From contig NZ_PEDL01000008.1 of assembly GCF_002735925.1 (NCBI RefSeq), positions 1 through 64,000 on the forward strand: a DNA stretch of 64,000 nt, written 5' to 3'. Made by a program: the position numbers and the translations under genes. A model generated the notes under the pieces. It was not told the DNA's origin. It searched no databases and saw only the letters and a program-made list of their open reading frames with translations. This stretch comes from Sporanaerobium hydrogeniformans. GTDB taxonomy: Bacteria > Bacillota > Clostridia > Lachnospirales > Cellulosilyticaceae. Shown here one piece after another: positions 7,889 to 18,302 of the stretch (positions within the stretch are counted from its first letter, which is position 1; each line of letters begins with the position of its first letter).

Positions 7889-9082
7889 ATGGATATTATT
7901 ATTCAAAAATTTGGTGGAACCTCTGTTGCTACAGAGGAAAGTCGAGAAGCTGTATTCCATAAAATAGCACAAGCACAAGCCAAAGGTTTATCTTCTGTTG
8001 TAGTGGTTTCAGCCATAGGGCGTAAGGGTTCTCCTTATGCAACAGATACTCTTATTGACTTTGTAAGTCAGACAGCAGGCTCTATGGCAGATGCTGATTA
8101 TGACTTACTACTTTCCTGTGGTGAAATCATTTCAGCAGTAACAATGGCTACTTTGCTTAGGCAAAGAGGCTTTAAAGCCAAGGCTTTAACAGGAGGTCAA
8201 GCTGGTATTTTAACAGATTCTTATCATAAAAATGCAGAACTTTTATACACACATACGGATCGTCTTTTAGGCTATTTAGAGTCAGGAGTTATTCCGGTTG
8301 TAGCAGGTTTTCAAGGTATAACTGAAAGTGGTGAGATAACTACATTAGGACGTGGTGGCAGTGATACAACTGCTGCTATTTTGGGTGCCGCTTTAAAGGC
8401 TAAATGTATTGAGATTTATACAGATGTAAATGGCATTATGACAGCTGACCCACGTGTGTATGCACAGGCTAAAATCATTCCTTCGATTAGCTATACAGAA
8501 GTTTTTCAAATGGCAGATAGTGGGGCAAAGGTTATACATCCACGTGCAGTAGAATATGCGCGTAGTGCCAATATCCCACTTGTAATTAAAAATACTTTTT
8601 CAGAAGAACCTGGTACCTTTATTGTTCAACAGGTGAAAGAGAAAGCAGAAGGTAAAGCCGCTATTTTAACAAGTGTGGCTCATAAAATGAACCGTGTACA
8701 ATTTACAATTCAAGATGAGGTGCTAAGTAAAAGGGAGCTGCTACAAGAAATAGCTTCACATAATATTAGTATTGACCTTATCAATATTTTTCCACAGCAT
8801 AAAATTTTTACAGTAGATAAAGAAGATCAAAACCAACTAGAGGCATTGCTAACCCAAGGTGGTTATAGTTATACCTTTATTGTAGGGTGTGCTAAAGTTA
8901 CAGCAATTGGTGAACGAATGACAGGAGTGCCTGGCGTTATGGCACGTATGATGAAGGCTTTAGCAAAAGAGAATATTGAAATTTTACAGACTGCTGATTC
9001 ACTCACCACTATAAGTTGCCTCATTAAAGAAGAAAAAGTAAAAGATGCAGTCACCCTCCTTCATGAAGAATTTGGGTTATAG
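7889..9082 (+). CDS. dapG: Aspartate kinase, monofunctional, two ACT domains
   Basis: Protein of 397 aa. The N-terminal amino-acid kinase domain has QKFGGTSV at residues 6-13, the GGQAGIL loop and GRGGSDTTA, all standard for aspartokinases. The last about 130 residues form tandem ACT domains (VQFTIQDE and VTAIGERMTGVPGVM). It phosphorylates aspartate, the first step to lysine, threonine, methionine and diaminopimelate, and so also to dipicolinate. Its place just before tepA, ylzJ and spoIIIE copies the Bacillus order, where the DAP-inhibited isozyme DapG sits; I use that symbol by synteny. Which end product inhibits it cannot be read from the sequence. Confidence 0.9.
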   Translation: MDIIIQKFGGTSVATEESREAVFHKIAQAQAKGLSSVVVVSAIGRKGSPYATDTLIDFVSQTAGSMADADYDLLLSCGEIISAVTMATLLRQRGFKAKALTGGQAGILTDSYHKNAELLYTHTDRLLGYLESGVIPVVAGFQGITESGEITTLGRGGSDTTAAILGAALKAKCIEIYTDVNGIMTADPRVYAQAKIIPSISYTEVFQMADSGAKVIHPRAVEYARSANIPLVIKNTFSEEPGTFIVQQVKEKAEGKAAILTSVAHKMNRVQFTIQDEVLSKRELLQEIASHNISIDLINIFPQHKIFTVDKEDQNQLEALLTQGGYSYTFIVGCAKVTAIGERMTGVPGVMARMMKALAKENIEILQTADSLTTISCLIKEEKVKDAVTLLHEEFGL

Positions 9083-9144
9083 AGTATGAAGATTAACTTT
9101 TTTTTGCATACTAAACAAAAATGAATATGCGAAAGGAAAGTATT

Positions 9145-9888
9145 ATGTCTGAAAAACAAAAACAAGATGAAAAACCCAAAAATGAAGAAGAACCTAATAA
9201 AGTAAATGAAGAAGTAACCGATACAATTAAGGAGTTTGGCCAACTTCCTATAAACCCTTCAGAAGGAGAGAGTCCTATTCATTGTCTTACTATCATTGGG
9301 CAAGTTGAAGGGCATATGAGCTTGCCACCTCAAAATAAAACGACCAAATATGAACACCTTATTCCACAAGTGGTAGGTTTGTGCGATAACCCAAAAGTAA
9401 AAGGTATTTTGGTTATTTTAAACACAGTAGGTGGTGACGTAGAGGCGGGATTAGCTCTAGCTGAACTCATTGCTTCTATTAATAAACCTGTGGTTTCCCT
9501 TGTATTAGGAGGGGCACATTCCATAGGTGTTCCTATTGCTGTAGCAAGTGACTATTCTTTTATTACACCCACAGCAACCATGACGATTCATCCTGTGCGT
9601 ATGAGTGGAACGGTGATTGGTGTCCAACAGACCTTTGAATTTTTTGACCAAATGCAAGAACGTATTGTAGCGTTTGTTTCTAGAAATTCAAATATCTCGG
9701 AGGATCGATTTCGTCAATTAATGCTAGATGTAGGTAAGCTTGCACGAGATGTAGGCACTATTTTAGTGGGCAAAGAAGCTGTAGATGAGAAAATTATTAA
9801 CGAAGTAGGTGGTTTAAGTGAAGCGATGCAAAAGCTTCATGTACTTATTCAGGAAGAGGAGGGAAAAGCATGCCCTACTACTCCATAG
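9145..9888 (+). CDS. tepA: ClpP-class serine protease TepA/YmfB-like
   Basis: About 247 aa with an acidic, lysine-rich disordered N-terminus (residues 1-30) and a ClpP/crotonase-fold core. The nucleophile sits in LGGAHSIGVPIA and the general-base histidine in TMTIHPVRMSG, as in ClpP. Bacillus TepA has been linked to protein translocation and degradation of small spore proteins. The ATG at 9145 is preceded by AAAGGA; an earlier in-frame ATG at 9121 has no site. The 3' end overlaps ylzJ by 19 bp. There is no signal peptide, so it acts in the cytoplasm. Confidence 0.88.
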   Translation: MSEKQKQDEKPKNEEEPNKVNEEVTDTIKEFGQLPINPSEGESPIHCLTIIGQVEGHMSLPPQNKTTKYEHLIPQVVGLCDNPKVKGILVILNTVGGDVEAGLALAELIASINKPVVSLVLGGAHSIGVPIAVASDYSFITPTATMTIHPVRMSGTVIGVQQTFEFFDQMQERIVAFVSRNSNISEDRFRQLMLDVGKLARDVGTILVGKEAVDEKIINEVGGLSEAMQKLHVLIQEEEGKACPTTP

Positions 9889-10085
9889 CCCCTTTATATG
9901 GTCTTGATGAACCTGTAGAATATGTTGAAATAGATTATGAGGGGTATCGTCTTTTAGCATGTAAGACGCAAGATGGGTATGTTGTTGAACGCCTTTATTC
10001 AACTAATCCTAAAGATTATTTAAAACAAAATCTTTATCCTGGTCAATTACTTCAAAATAATCTTATCAAACAATTTATAAAATGA
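9870..10085 (+). CDS. ylzJ: YlzJ-like small protein
   Basis: Protein of 71 aa that matches the YlzJ family by size, by its IAPLYGLDE start and YPGQLL end, and by position between tepA and spoIIIE, exactly as in Bacillus. It has no known function. It overlaps tepA by 19 bp, with a GAGGAGG ribosome site inside the tepA coding region, and is followed at once by a terminator. Confidence 0.85.
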   Translation: MPYYSIAPLYGLDEPVEYVEIDYEGYRLLACKTQDGYVVERLYSTNPKDYLKQNLYPGQLLQNNLIKQFIK

Positions 10086-10089
10086 TATA

Positions 10090-10123
10090 ATGAGATATGT
10101 GTGTAAGCACATATCTCATTTTT
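10090..10123 (+). terminator. Terminator of the dapG-tepA-ylzJ unit
   Basis: A 12-bp stem ATGAGATATGTG (10090-10101) with its complement (10108-10119), a 6-nt loop and a T5 run to 10123. It separates ylzJ from spoIIIE. Confidence 0.9.
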
Positions 10124-10190
10124 AACAAAAATATAGCTAATCTATTAAAAACTTTTAAGATAGATAGAAAAAGTTAAAGGGGATTTTCAA

Positions 10191-12522
10191 ATGACAAAAA
10201 ATAAAGATCAAGCATCGCCAACTAAGAAACGTGTTCAGAAAGTGCCATCTAAAAGACGTAAAAAAAAAGGGAAAGGAAATACCGCAATTAGATTCTTCAC
10301 CTATTTCAAAAGAGATAGTAGGCATTGCTTTAATAGGGCTCAGCATTCTTATTTTAATTGGTGTATTTACGGATAAGGCAGGGCTTGTAGGAAGCATGAT
10401 TCACAATCTTTTTGTAGGTTTTTTAGGAATAGGCGGTTATCTTTTACCTATTTGTTCTGCTATTATAGGTGGCTTTTATATCCATGGTAACCGTTCAAAA
10501 ACACAGCATACAGCAGGTTTATTAATAAGTTTGAGTTTTATATTAATGAGCTTTTTTCATGTGCTATGCTATCAGGATCAAAGTACCTACTCTTTAATGA
10601 GTAAAACATACATACAAAATGGAGCTTGGAACAATGGGGGATGGTTTGGCGCATTTATTAGCTACATTCTTTTAAAATTAATAGGACTTTATGGTACCTA
10701 TGTTTTTTTATTGCTTGCTTTTGGAATATGGTTATTAGTAGCAACTCAATTTCCTATTTTTTCATGGTTTTACGAAAAAATAATAGAAGGTTCAACTTTA
10801 TTAAGAGCTTCTATAAAGCAATCAGTGACTAATAGAAAAAAAGCTAAAAAAGGAAAGGCTTCTCAATCTATTTTAAAATCTAAAGAGGAAGTCACTCCGG
10901 CTCCCTCCTTAATGATGCCACTTGATTTGGTAGAAGCTGCACCTGCAAACAGCCTAGAGCCCATACCTATTTATGATTCAACTAGCTATGTAGAATCTTT
11001 AGAGATATCCGATTTAAGTGAAGAAGTTGGGAATAAACCTACTTTAGTCAAACAACAAACCAGTAAAAAAGCCACAAAAGAAGCTTTACTAAGTAATGAA
11101 CCACTTGATATTCCTGAAAGAGAGGTTGTACCTACTAGGGAGTACATCTTCCCTTCTGTTGAACTTTTAAATAAAGGACAGGTAGCTGTGAATAAAGATG
11201 CCTCGCGTAAGTCTCTTAGTACCGCTAAAAAGTTAGAACTGACCCTAGAGAGTTTTGGTGTAGAGGCAAAAGTGTTACAAATACATAAAGGACCAACTGT
11301 CACTCGTTATGAATTACAGCCTAAACAAGGTGTCAAAGTAAGTAAAATTGTTAATTTAGCAGATGATATTGCTCTTAACTTAGCAGCTTCTAATATACGT
11401 ATTGAAGCCCCTATTCCAGGTAAAGCAGCAGTTGGTATAGAGGTAGCTAATGAAACCAGTGAAATGGTGTATCTAAGGGATGTGATTGATAGCGATCGTT
11501 TTTTAGCCTTTCCTTCAAAATTGGCCTTTGCTTTAGGAAAAGATATTGCCGGAAAACCCATTATCGCTGATATTGGTAAAATGCCTCACATCCTCATTGC
11601 TGGTGCAACAGGCTCTGGGAAAAGTGTTTGTATTAATACACTCGTTACAAGTATTCTTTACAAGGCAAGGCCTGAAGAAGTAAAACTTATTATGATTGAT
11701 CCTAAAGTAGTAGAACTAAGTGTTTATAATGGGATTCCCCATTTACTTATTCCTGTTGTTACAGATCCTAAAAAAGCAGCAGGTGCTTTGTGGTGGGCAG
11801 TTAATGAAATGACTAGACGTTATAATCTTTTTGCAGAGAATAATGTGCGTGATATGAAAGGTTATAACGAGAAATGCACAGAAGAGTTGCTAAAGCTTCC
11901 GCAAATTGTTATTATTATTGATGAATTAGCAGATTTAATGATGACAGCGGCTAAAGAGGTAGAAGATGCTATTTGTCGATTGGCACAAATGGCACGTGCT
12001 GCTGGTATTCACCTTGTTATTGCGACACAAAGACCTTCGGTAGATGTTATTACAGGTGTTATTAAAGCCAATATCCCATCTCGTTTAGCTTTTGCTGTTT
12101 CATCTGGAATAGATTCACGAACTATTATTGATATGAATGGGGCGGAAAAGCTTTTAGGAAAAGGGGATATGCTCTTTAATCCTGTGGGTGAAGCTAAACC
12201 TATTCGTATTCAAGGTGCCTTTATTTCGGATCAAGAGGTTGAAAATATTGTAAATGCTGTACGAGTAGAAGAGCATCAGTATGAAGAAAATGTTATAGAA
12301 AGTATTGAAAAAGTAAACCAAGTTGAAAACTCAGAAGATGAACAAGATGAACTTCTTGAAAAGGCCATTGCATTTTCAGTAGATAAAGAAAAATTATCTA
12401 TCTCTATGCTTCAACGTTATTTTCGTATTGGTTTCAATCGTGCTGCACGGTTAATGGATGCCCTAGAAACGCGTGGTATTGTAGGGCCTGATGAAGGAAG
12501 TAAACCTAGAAAAGTTTTATAA
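10191..12522 (+). CDS. spoIIIE: DNA translocase SpoIIIE/FtsK, with apparent frameshift near the start
   Basis: Membrane-anchored DNA pump. The long frame has four N-terminal membrane segments within about the first 180 residues, a linker, and an ATPase motor with Walker [10 protein letters not shown] and Walker [10 protein letters not shown]. It ends in a gamma winged-helix ([19 protein letters not shown]) that reads polarity sequences. It moves the chromosome into the forespore and clears DNA from the septum. The only good start is the ATG at 10191 (AAAGGGG upstream), but that frame leaves the long one at an A9 run, 10260-10268. Removing one A joins [13 protein letters not shown] to the long frame. 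The only in-frame start beyond, GTG 10231, lacks a ribosome site. Either a sequencing error or slippage. Confidence 0.9.
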
Positions 12523-12547
12523 TTTTAGAATAAAAGGAGTAGAGAGT

Positions 12548-14218
12548 ATGAAAACAGATATTCAAATTGCGCAAGAAGCTGTTATGCAACCTATCACAGA
12601 AGTGGCTAAAAGACTTGGTATTTCATCTGATTGTCTTGAACAATATGGAAAATATAAGGCTAAATTACCCTATAAGTTGATGGAAGATTTAAAAGATAAG
12701 CCAAATGGTAAGCTTGTTTTAGTGACAGCAACCAATCCTACACCCGCTGGAGAAGGAAAAACAACCATTACGGTTGGATTAGGTCAAGCATTATGCAAAA
12801 TGGGTAAAAACGCCGTGATTGCTTTAAGAGAACCTTCATTAGGTCCTTGTATGGGGATTAAAGGTGGGGCAGCCGGTGGTGGTTATGCGCAAGTTGTACC
12901 CATGGAAGACATTAACCTTCATTTTACGGGAGATATCCATGCGATTGGTGCTGCTAATAACCTTCTTGCCTCTATGATTGATAACCATATTCATCAAGGT
13001 AATAGTCTGAAAATAGATACACGTACAATTACTTGGAAACGCTGTGTGGATTTAAATGATCGTGCACTACGTGAAATTGTAATTGGCTTAGGTGGAGCTT
13101 TAAATGGTGTACCTCGCCAAGACGGTTTTATGATTACGGTAGCTTCTGAAATTATGGCTATTTTATGTCTTGCAAATGATCTTATGGATTTGAAACAAAA
13201 ACTAGGTAATATTATTATTGGTTATAATACAGCGGGTGAACCTGTAACAGCAAGAGATTTGCATGCAGAAGGAGCAATGACAACACTTTTAAAAGAGGCC
13301 ATTAAGCCTAACCTTGTTCAAACCTTAGAAAATACACCTGTTATCATGCATGGAGGCCCTTTTGCTAATATCGCCCATGGTTGCAACAGCATTATGGCAA
13401 CTAAGCTTGCACTTAAGTTAGGTGATATTGTTGTAACGGAGGCTGGGTTTGGAGCAGATTTAGGAGCTGAAAAATTCTTAGATATTAAATGCCGTAAAGC
13501 AGGACTTGTACCAGATGCCATTGTTTTAGTAACTACTATTCGTGCGCTTAAATACAATGGTGGCGTAGCCAAAGAAGACCTTAAAGAGGTATGTATGGAT
13601 GCCTTAAGAGCTGGTTTTTCTAACCTTGAAAAACATATTGAAAATCTTCAAAAGTATCAAGTGCCTGTTGTGGTAACACTCAATGCCTTTGTAACAGATA
13701 CAGAAGAAGAAATTTCCTTTGTTCAATCCGCTTGTGAAGCGAAGGGGTGTGATTTTGCCACAGCTAATGTTTGGGAAAAAGGAGGGGAAGGTGGTCTTCT
13801 GCTAGCCCAAAAGCTAATAGAAGTTTTAGAAACGAAGCCAGGTAGCTTTAAATATCTTTACGAAGATAACCTTTCCATTGAAGAAAAAATTACCTGCATT
13901 GCAAAAGAAATTTATGGAGCTAAACAGGTAGCATTTGAGCCAGCAGCTAAAAAAGCGCTTGAGAAAGTAAAAGCTTTAGGACTTTCTCATTTGCCTGTTT
14001 GTATGGCTAAAAATCAATATTCTCTTTCAGATGATCCTAGAGCTCTTGGCAGGCCACAAGGCTTTACAACAACTGTAAGAGAGATTAGAATATCAGCAGG
14101 TGCTGGATTTATTGTAGCCTTAACAGGAAGTGTGATGACGATGCCTGGTTTGCCCAAAAAACCTGCAGCAGAAGTGATTGATATTGATGATAAAGGCATT
14201 GTAACAGGTTTATTTTAA
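12548..14218 (+). CDS. fhs: Formate-tetrahydrofolate ligase
   Basis: 556 aa from the chosen ATG at 12548, the standard family length; AAAAGGAG is upstream. An in-frame ATG 57 bp earlier overlaps spoIIIE and has no site. Signatures include the P-loop [12 protein letters not shown], the sequence [18 protein letters not shown] and FTGDIHAI. It activates formate with ATP to 10-formyl-THF. With folD directly downstream and a formate/nitrite channel at 26518 this supplies one-carbon units. No CODH/acetyl-CoA synthase genes are in the window, so acetogenesis cannot be claimed. Confidence 0.97.
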   Translation: MKTDIQIAQEAVMQPITEVAKRLGISSDCLEQYGKYKAKLPYKLMEDLKDKPNGKLVLVTATNPTPAGEGKTTITVGLGQALCKMGKNAVIALREPSLGPCMGIKGGAAGGGYAQVVPMEDINLHFTGDIHAIGAANNLLASMIDNHIHQGNSLKIDTRTITWKRCVDLNDRALREIVIGLGGALNGVPRQDGFMITVASEIMAILCLANDLMDLKQKLGNIIIGYNTAGEPVTARDLHAEGAMTTLLKEAIKPNLVQTLENTPVIMHGGPFANIAHGCNSIMATKLALKLGDIVVTEAGFGADLGAEKFLDIKCRKAGLVPDAIVLVTTIRALKYNGGVAKEDLKEVCMDALRAGFSNLEKHIENLQKYQVPVVVTLNAFVTDTEEEISFVQSACEAKGCDFATANVWEKGGEGGLLLAQKLIEVLETKPGSFKYLYEDNLSIEEKITCIAKEIYGAKQVAFEPAAKKALEKVKALGLSHLPVCMAKNQYSLSDDPRALGRPQGFTTTVREIRISAGAGFIVALTGSVMTMPGLPKKPAAEVIDIDDKGIVTGLF

Positions 14219-14238
14219 AAAAGATGGGGGAGATGACG

Positions 14239-15096
14239 ATGAATACACAACTAATAGATGGAAAACAGATTGCCTTAGAAATAAAAGATGAACAAAAGAA
14301 AGCTGCTGAAGCTTTAAGCCTTAAAGGTGTCCAGCCAGGTCTTGCAGTTATACTTGTAGGTGATAATTCTGCTTCCAAGGTTTATGTAAGTAATAAGAAA
14401 AAGGCTTGTGAATATGTAGGAATCAAATCTTTTTCTTATGAATTACCTACTGAAACCTCTGAAGAAGAGCTTTTGGAACTTATTCATACACTTAATCATG
14501 ATAAATGTGTACATGGGATTTTAGTTCAACTTCCATTACCCAAACATATGGATGAACAAAAAGTAATCATGGCTATCTCTCCTCTAAAGGATGTAGATGG
14601 CTTTCATCCTTATAATGTAGGTGCACTTAGTATAGGACTTAATGGTCTTGTCTCTTGTACACCTGCTGGAGTAATTGAACTACTCAAACGAAGTAACGTA
14701 ACGATTCAAGGCAAAAACTGTGTAATAATAGGGCGAAGTAACATAGTAGGCAAACCTGTCAGCTTACTTTTGCTCCGTGAACATGGTACAGTTACCATTT
14801 GTCATTCAAAAACACAAAATTTAGAATTAATTTTGCAGCAAGCAGATATTGTGGTAGCAGCAGTAGGTATTGCAAAATTTATTAAAGGTCATCAACTTAA
14901 AGAAGGTGCTGTAGTCATCGATGTAGGGATGAATCGCGATGAAAATGGCAAGCTTTGTGGCGATGTAGACTTTGATTCTTGTCAGGGTATTGCTAGCCAA
15001 ATAACACCTGTACCAGGTGGAGTAGGTCCAATGACTATTGCTATGCTTATGCATAACTGTATACGTGCTACCAAGAATCAGGAAGGAGTTAATTAA
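14239..15096 (+). CDS. folD: Methylene-THF dehydrogenase/methenyl-THF cyclohydrolase
   Basis: About 285 aa. Conserved segments are KVYVSNKKKACEYVGI with the catalytic lysine, GILVQLPLPKHMD, GFHPYNVG and the Rossmann GRSNIVGKPVSLLL. The enzyme interconverts 10-formyl-, methenyl- and methylene-THF with NADP. The start at 14239 has GGGGGAG 6 nt upstream; an earlier in-frame ATG lies inside that site. It is 20 bp after fhs and ends immediately before the TTG of rimO, so the genes are one transcription unit. Confidence 0.96.
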   Translation: MNTQLIDGKQIALEIKDEQKKAAEALSLKGVQPGLAVILVGDNSASKVYVSNKKKACEYVGIKSFSYELPTETSEEELLELIHTLNHDKCVHGILVQLPLPKHMDEQKVIMAISPLKDVDGFHPYNVGALSIGLNGLVSCTPAGVIELLKRSNVTIQGKNCVIIGRSNIVGKPVSLLLLREHGTVTICHSKTQNLELILQQADIVVAAVGIAKFIKGHQLKEGAVVIDVGMNRDENGKLCGDVDFDSCQGIASQITPVPGGVGPMTIAMLMHNCIRATKNQEGVN

Positions 15097-16443
15097 TTGA
15101 ATTATTTAGTAGCTTTTGTTTCACTAGGTTGTGACAAAAACTTAGTGGATAGCGAGAATATGTTAGGGATTTTACACCAAGGAGGATATACCTTAACAGC
15201 AGATGAGATGAAAGCAGATGTAGTAGTTGTCAATACTTGCTGTTTTATTGAAGATGCGAAAAAGGAAAGCATTGATACTATTTTAGAAGTAGCACAATAT
15301 AAAGAGCATGGTAAGTGTAAGGCACTTATTATAACGGGTTGTATGGCACAACGTTACAAAGAGGAGATCCTTACAGAAATTCCAGAAGTGGATGCAGTTA
15401 TAGGCACAACTTCTTATGACCAAATCGTAGAAGTAGCAAATAGTATCTTGCAGGAGCAAGGTATAAAAACGCAACGTTTTGAGGGTATTGACCGTGAAAT
15501 GTTAGAAGATATGCCACGTATTTTAACAACAGCTGGCTATTTTGCTTATGTAAAAATAGCAGAAGGCTGTGATAATAAGTGTACGTATTGTATCATTCCT
15601 CAGCTTCGTGGTAAGTACAGGAGTCGCCCTATAAATAAAATTAAAAAGGAAGTGGAGGGACTTGCAAAAGATGGTGTATCTGAAATCATATTAGTTGCTC
15701 AAGATACAACAAAATATGGTTCGGACTTAAAAGATACTAGTTTACCAAAGCTTCTCCATGAATTAGGAGAGGTAGAGGGGATTGAATGGATTCGTGTACT
15801 TTACTGCTATCCTGAGAACATTACAGATGAACTTATTGCAGAAATAAAACGTAACCCTAAAGTGTGTCACTATTTAGATATGCCTATTCAGCATGCTGCT
15901 GATCCTGTCTTGAAACGCATGGCAAGACGTACAACAAATGCATCTCTTAGAGAAGTTATTCATAAATTGCGTCGTGAGATTCCAGATATTGCACTACGTA
16001 CAACACTTATTGTGGGCTTTCCAGGAGAAACAGAAGAAGACTTTAAGGTACTTTGTGACTTTGTAAGTGAAATGCAGTTTGATAGACTTGGGGTATTTAC
16101 CTATTCCCAAGAAGAGGGAACACCTGCTGCAAAACTTAAAGACCAATTAGATGAAAATGTAAAAATAAAGCGTAAAGAAAGTATTATGTCCCTTCAACAG
16201 GCTATTTCAGAAAAGCTGACACACTCTAAAATAGGTCAGAAGATGAAAGTTCTGATTGAAGGAAAGCTAACAGACGAAGATGTGTATATAGGTCGTACGT
16301 ACCAAGATACACCTGAAATTGACGGACAAGTTTTTATTGATTTTGATGGTGAACTCTTATCAGGCGATTTTGTAGAGGTACGAATTATAGGTGCAAATGA
16401 CTATGATTTGATAGGAGAGATAAGTGATGAATATAGCAAATAA
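15097..16443 (+). CDS. rimO: Ribosomal protein S12 methylthiotransferase RimO
   Basis: Protein of 448 aa. The N-terminal UPF0004 domain starts AFVSLGCDKNLVDSE and has VNTCCFIED, with the cysteines of the auxiliary cluster. The radical SAM core carries CDNKCTYCIIP, and a TRAM domain ends the protein. The CDKNLVD signature separates RimO from MiaB. It methylthiolates an aspartate of ribosomal protein S12. The start is an unusual TTG that follows the folD TAA with no gap, supported by AAGGAG 9 nt upstream. The 3' end overlaps pgsA by 17 bp. Confidence 0.95.
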   Translation: MNYLVAFVSLGCDKNLVDSENMLGILHQGGYTLTADEMKADVVVVNTCCFIEDAKKESIDTILEVAQYKEHGKCKALIITGCMAQRYKEEILTEIPEVDAVIGTTSYDQIVEVANSILQEQGIKTQRFEGIDREMLEDMPRILTTAGYFAYVKIAEGCDNKCTYCIIPQLRGKYRSRPINKIKKEVEGLAKDGVSEIILVAQDTTKYGSDLKDTSLPKLLHELGEVEGIEWIRVLYCYPENITDELIAEIKRNPKVCHYLDMPIQHAADPVLKRMARRTTNASLREVIHKLRREIPDIALRTTLIVGFPGETEEDFKVLCDFVSEMQFDRLGVFTYSQEEGTPAAKLKDQLDENVKIKRKESIMSLQQAISEKLTHSKIGQKMKVLIEGKLTDEDVYIGRTYQDTPEIDGQVFIDFDGELLSGDFVEVRIIGANDYDLIGEISDEYSK

Positions 16444-16987
16444 ACTTACAACAGCTCGTGTAATCTTAGTTTTTGTTTTTATGGCTGTTATTTGGATTCC
16501 TTTTACGGATTTAGTAACACGTTTATGGTTAGCTTTAGCTATTTTTATTATAGCAAGTCTGACAGATTTTTTAGATGGTTATTTAGCACGTAAGCTGAAT
16601 TTGGTAACTAATTTAGGAAAATTCATGGACCCTTTAGCAGATAAAATGCTCGTAGCGGCCGCAATGATTGCTATCGTTGATTTAAGAAGCGTATTGCCAG
16701 CTGGGAATTTACCTGCTTGGATTGTTGTTATTATCTTATTACGTGAGTTTATGGTTTCGGGTATCCGTCTAGTTGCAGCGACGGATAATAAAGTCATTGC
16801 TGCTAACTATTTAGGGAAAGTTAAAACAGTTATCCAAATGGTCATGATCAGTGTCTATCTTATTCCCATAGAAAATGGATTCCTATCAGGATTTGCACTT
16901 GTACTTGCGTATGCTGCACTTCTTTTAACACTTATTTCTGGGTTTGAATATTTGTGGCAAAATCGTGAAATCCTAAAGAATCAATAA
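16427..16987 (+). CDS. pgsA: CDP-diacylglycerol-glycerol-3-phosphate 3-phosphatidyltransferase
   Basis: 186 aa with several membrane helices and the CDP-alcohol phosphotransferase motif DG-AR-G-D-D, seen here as DFLDGYLARK followed by LGKFMDPLADKM. It makes phosphatidylglycerol phosphate, the entry to PG and cardiolipin. ATG 16427 has AGGAG 9 nt upstream; the GTG immediately before it is less likely. It overlaps the end of rimO by 17 bp. The pairing of rimO with pgsA is common in Firmicutes. Confidence 0.95.
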   Translation: MNIANKLTTARVILVFVFMAVIWIPFTDLVTRLWLALAIFIIASLTDFLDGYLARKLNLVTNLGKFMDPLADKMLVAAAMIAIVDLRSVLPAGNLPAWIVVIILLREFMVSGIRLVAATDNKVIAANYLGKVKTVIQMVMISVYLIPIENGFLSGFALVLAYAALLLTLISGFEYLWQNREILKNQ

Positions 16988-17001
16988 GAAATGCTAGTTG
17001 G

Positions 17002-17039
17002 GGGTCACCACTGAGTGAGAACTTAGGGGTGACCCTTTT
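17002..17039 (+). terminator. Terminator after pgsA
   Basis: GGGTCACC (17002-17009) pairs with GGTGACCC (17028-17035). Inside, CTGAGT pairs with ACTTAG through a G-U, and TTTT follows. Confidence 0.88.
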
Positions 17040-17078
17040 AAGAGTGAGAAATAAATAGATACAGAAAGGAGAAGAGCT

Positions 17079-18302
17079 ATGCATTACCATACAATTATTA
17101 TTGGTGCAGGACCTGCTGGTTTATTTGCAGCCCAACATATTGGCAAACAAAATAAAAAGGTACTACTCTTAGAACGAAATGAAAAAGCAGGAAAGAAATT
17201 ACTTATTTCAGGAAGTGGTCAATGTAACTTTACGCATCAAGGTGATTTAAAACACTATCTTGAGTGTTATGGCGATCATGGTAAGTTTTTAAAAAAGAGT
17301 TTGAGTAGCTTTACCTATAAAGATACGATTAGTTTTTTTGAGAGTTTAGGTGTTACGCATGAAGTGATGCCTAATGGCAAAATCTTTCCAAAATCTAGAC
17401 AAAGCAAGGATATTTTAGAAGCACTTATTATTGCTTGTCACAAGGCAAATGTAACAATTCGTTATAATAGTTTAGTTACTCACATTGAACCTTATGATGG
17501 GGTATTTGCTATAGAAATAGCAGAAGGGAAACGGTATTTTTGTGATCATGTGATTATGGCTACAGGTGGAAAATCTTACCCTAAAACAGGTTCAGATGGA
17601 CAAGGCTATACTTTGGCTGAAAAACTAGGGCATACAATTTGTTCTTTAAAACCGGCTTTAACAGATGTTAGTACAAAAGAAAAAAACTATAGTAGTTTAA
17701 TGGGCGTTTCTTTTCAAAATGTGCATATGGACATTTATCATGAAGGGAAAAAAATTAAAGAACATCGGGGTGATTTGCTTTTTACTCATAAAGGTTTATC
17801 AGGTCCTGTGATTATTGATACCTCTAGATGGATAAATAAAGGAGATCGATTAGTTTTTAACTTTTTATATCCACGTCAGTTTGAAGAAGTAAAGGTTGAT
17901 TTTGCCCAAAATCTAGCTCTACGTGGAAAGGAAGAATTGATTACTTATTTAAAGAAGTTACAAATTCCTAAAAGTTTTTGTCAACTCATTTGTCAAATAA
18001 GTCATTTAGACGAACATATAACTTGTGCACAGATAGATAAGAAGTCTCGTGAAAAATTAGTGCGCCTCTTAACAGCACATACCTTTGAGGTAGAAGCCTG
18101 CGGGGGCTTCCATTTAGCAATGGTAACAGCTGGAGGTGTTCATCTCAAAGAAGTTAATCCTTGTTCTCTTGAAAGTCGTCTGCAAAAGGGACTTTATTTT
18201 ATTGGAGAAGTATTAGATATAGATGGCAATACAGGAGGCTATAATATTCAAGCTGCTTTTTCTATGGCTTATATGTGTAGTGAGGCTATTCTTAAAAACT
18301 AA
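17079..18302 (+). CDS. FAD-dependent oxidoreductase, HI0933/YhiN family
   Basis: Protein of 407 aa. The N-terminus has the dinucleotide-binding fold IIIGAGPAGLFAA and the glutamate-ending strand VLLLERN. A second signature, KLLISGSGQCNFT, is the hallmark of the YhiN/HI0933 family, and the C-terminus has GGVHLKEV and GEVLDIDGNTGGYN for FAD contact. The members bind FAD; related clostridial BaiN-type proteins reduce bile-acid intermediates, but general members have unknown substrates, and I would not assign one here. AAAGGAG precedes the ATG. The gene ends inside a long perfect palindrome. Confidence 0.88.
   Translation: MHYHTIIIGAGPAGLFAAQHIGKQNKKVLLLERNEKAGKKLLISGSGQCNFTHQGDLKHYLECYGDHGKFLKKSLSSFTYKDTISFFESLGVTHEVMPNGKIFPKSRQSKDILEALIIACHKANVTIRYNSLVTHIEPYDGVFAIEIAEGKRYFCDHVIMATGGKSYPKTGSDGQGYTLAEKLGHTICSLKPALTDVSTKEKNYSSLMGVSFQNVHMDIYHEGKKIKEHRGDLLFTHKGLSGPVIIDTSRWINKGDRLVFNFLYPRQFEEVKVDFAQNLALRGKEELITYLKKLQIPKSFCQLICQISHLDEHITCAQIDKKSREKLVRLLTAHTFEVEACGGFHLAMVTAGGVHLKEVNPCSLESRLQKGLYFIGEVLDIDGNTGGYNIQAAFSMAYMCSEAILKN

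Noticed and set aside
10231-10233. GTG as the true start of spoIIIE
   Set aside because: There is no ribosome site, and the ATG at 10191 has a good one with a natural N-terminal sequence that reconnects if one A is removed.
12491-12547. Longer start of fhs (575 aa)
   Set aside because: It would overlap spoIIIE and has no ribosome site; the 12548 start gives the family length of 556 aa.
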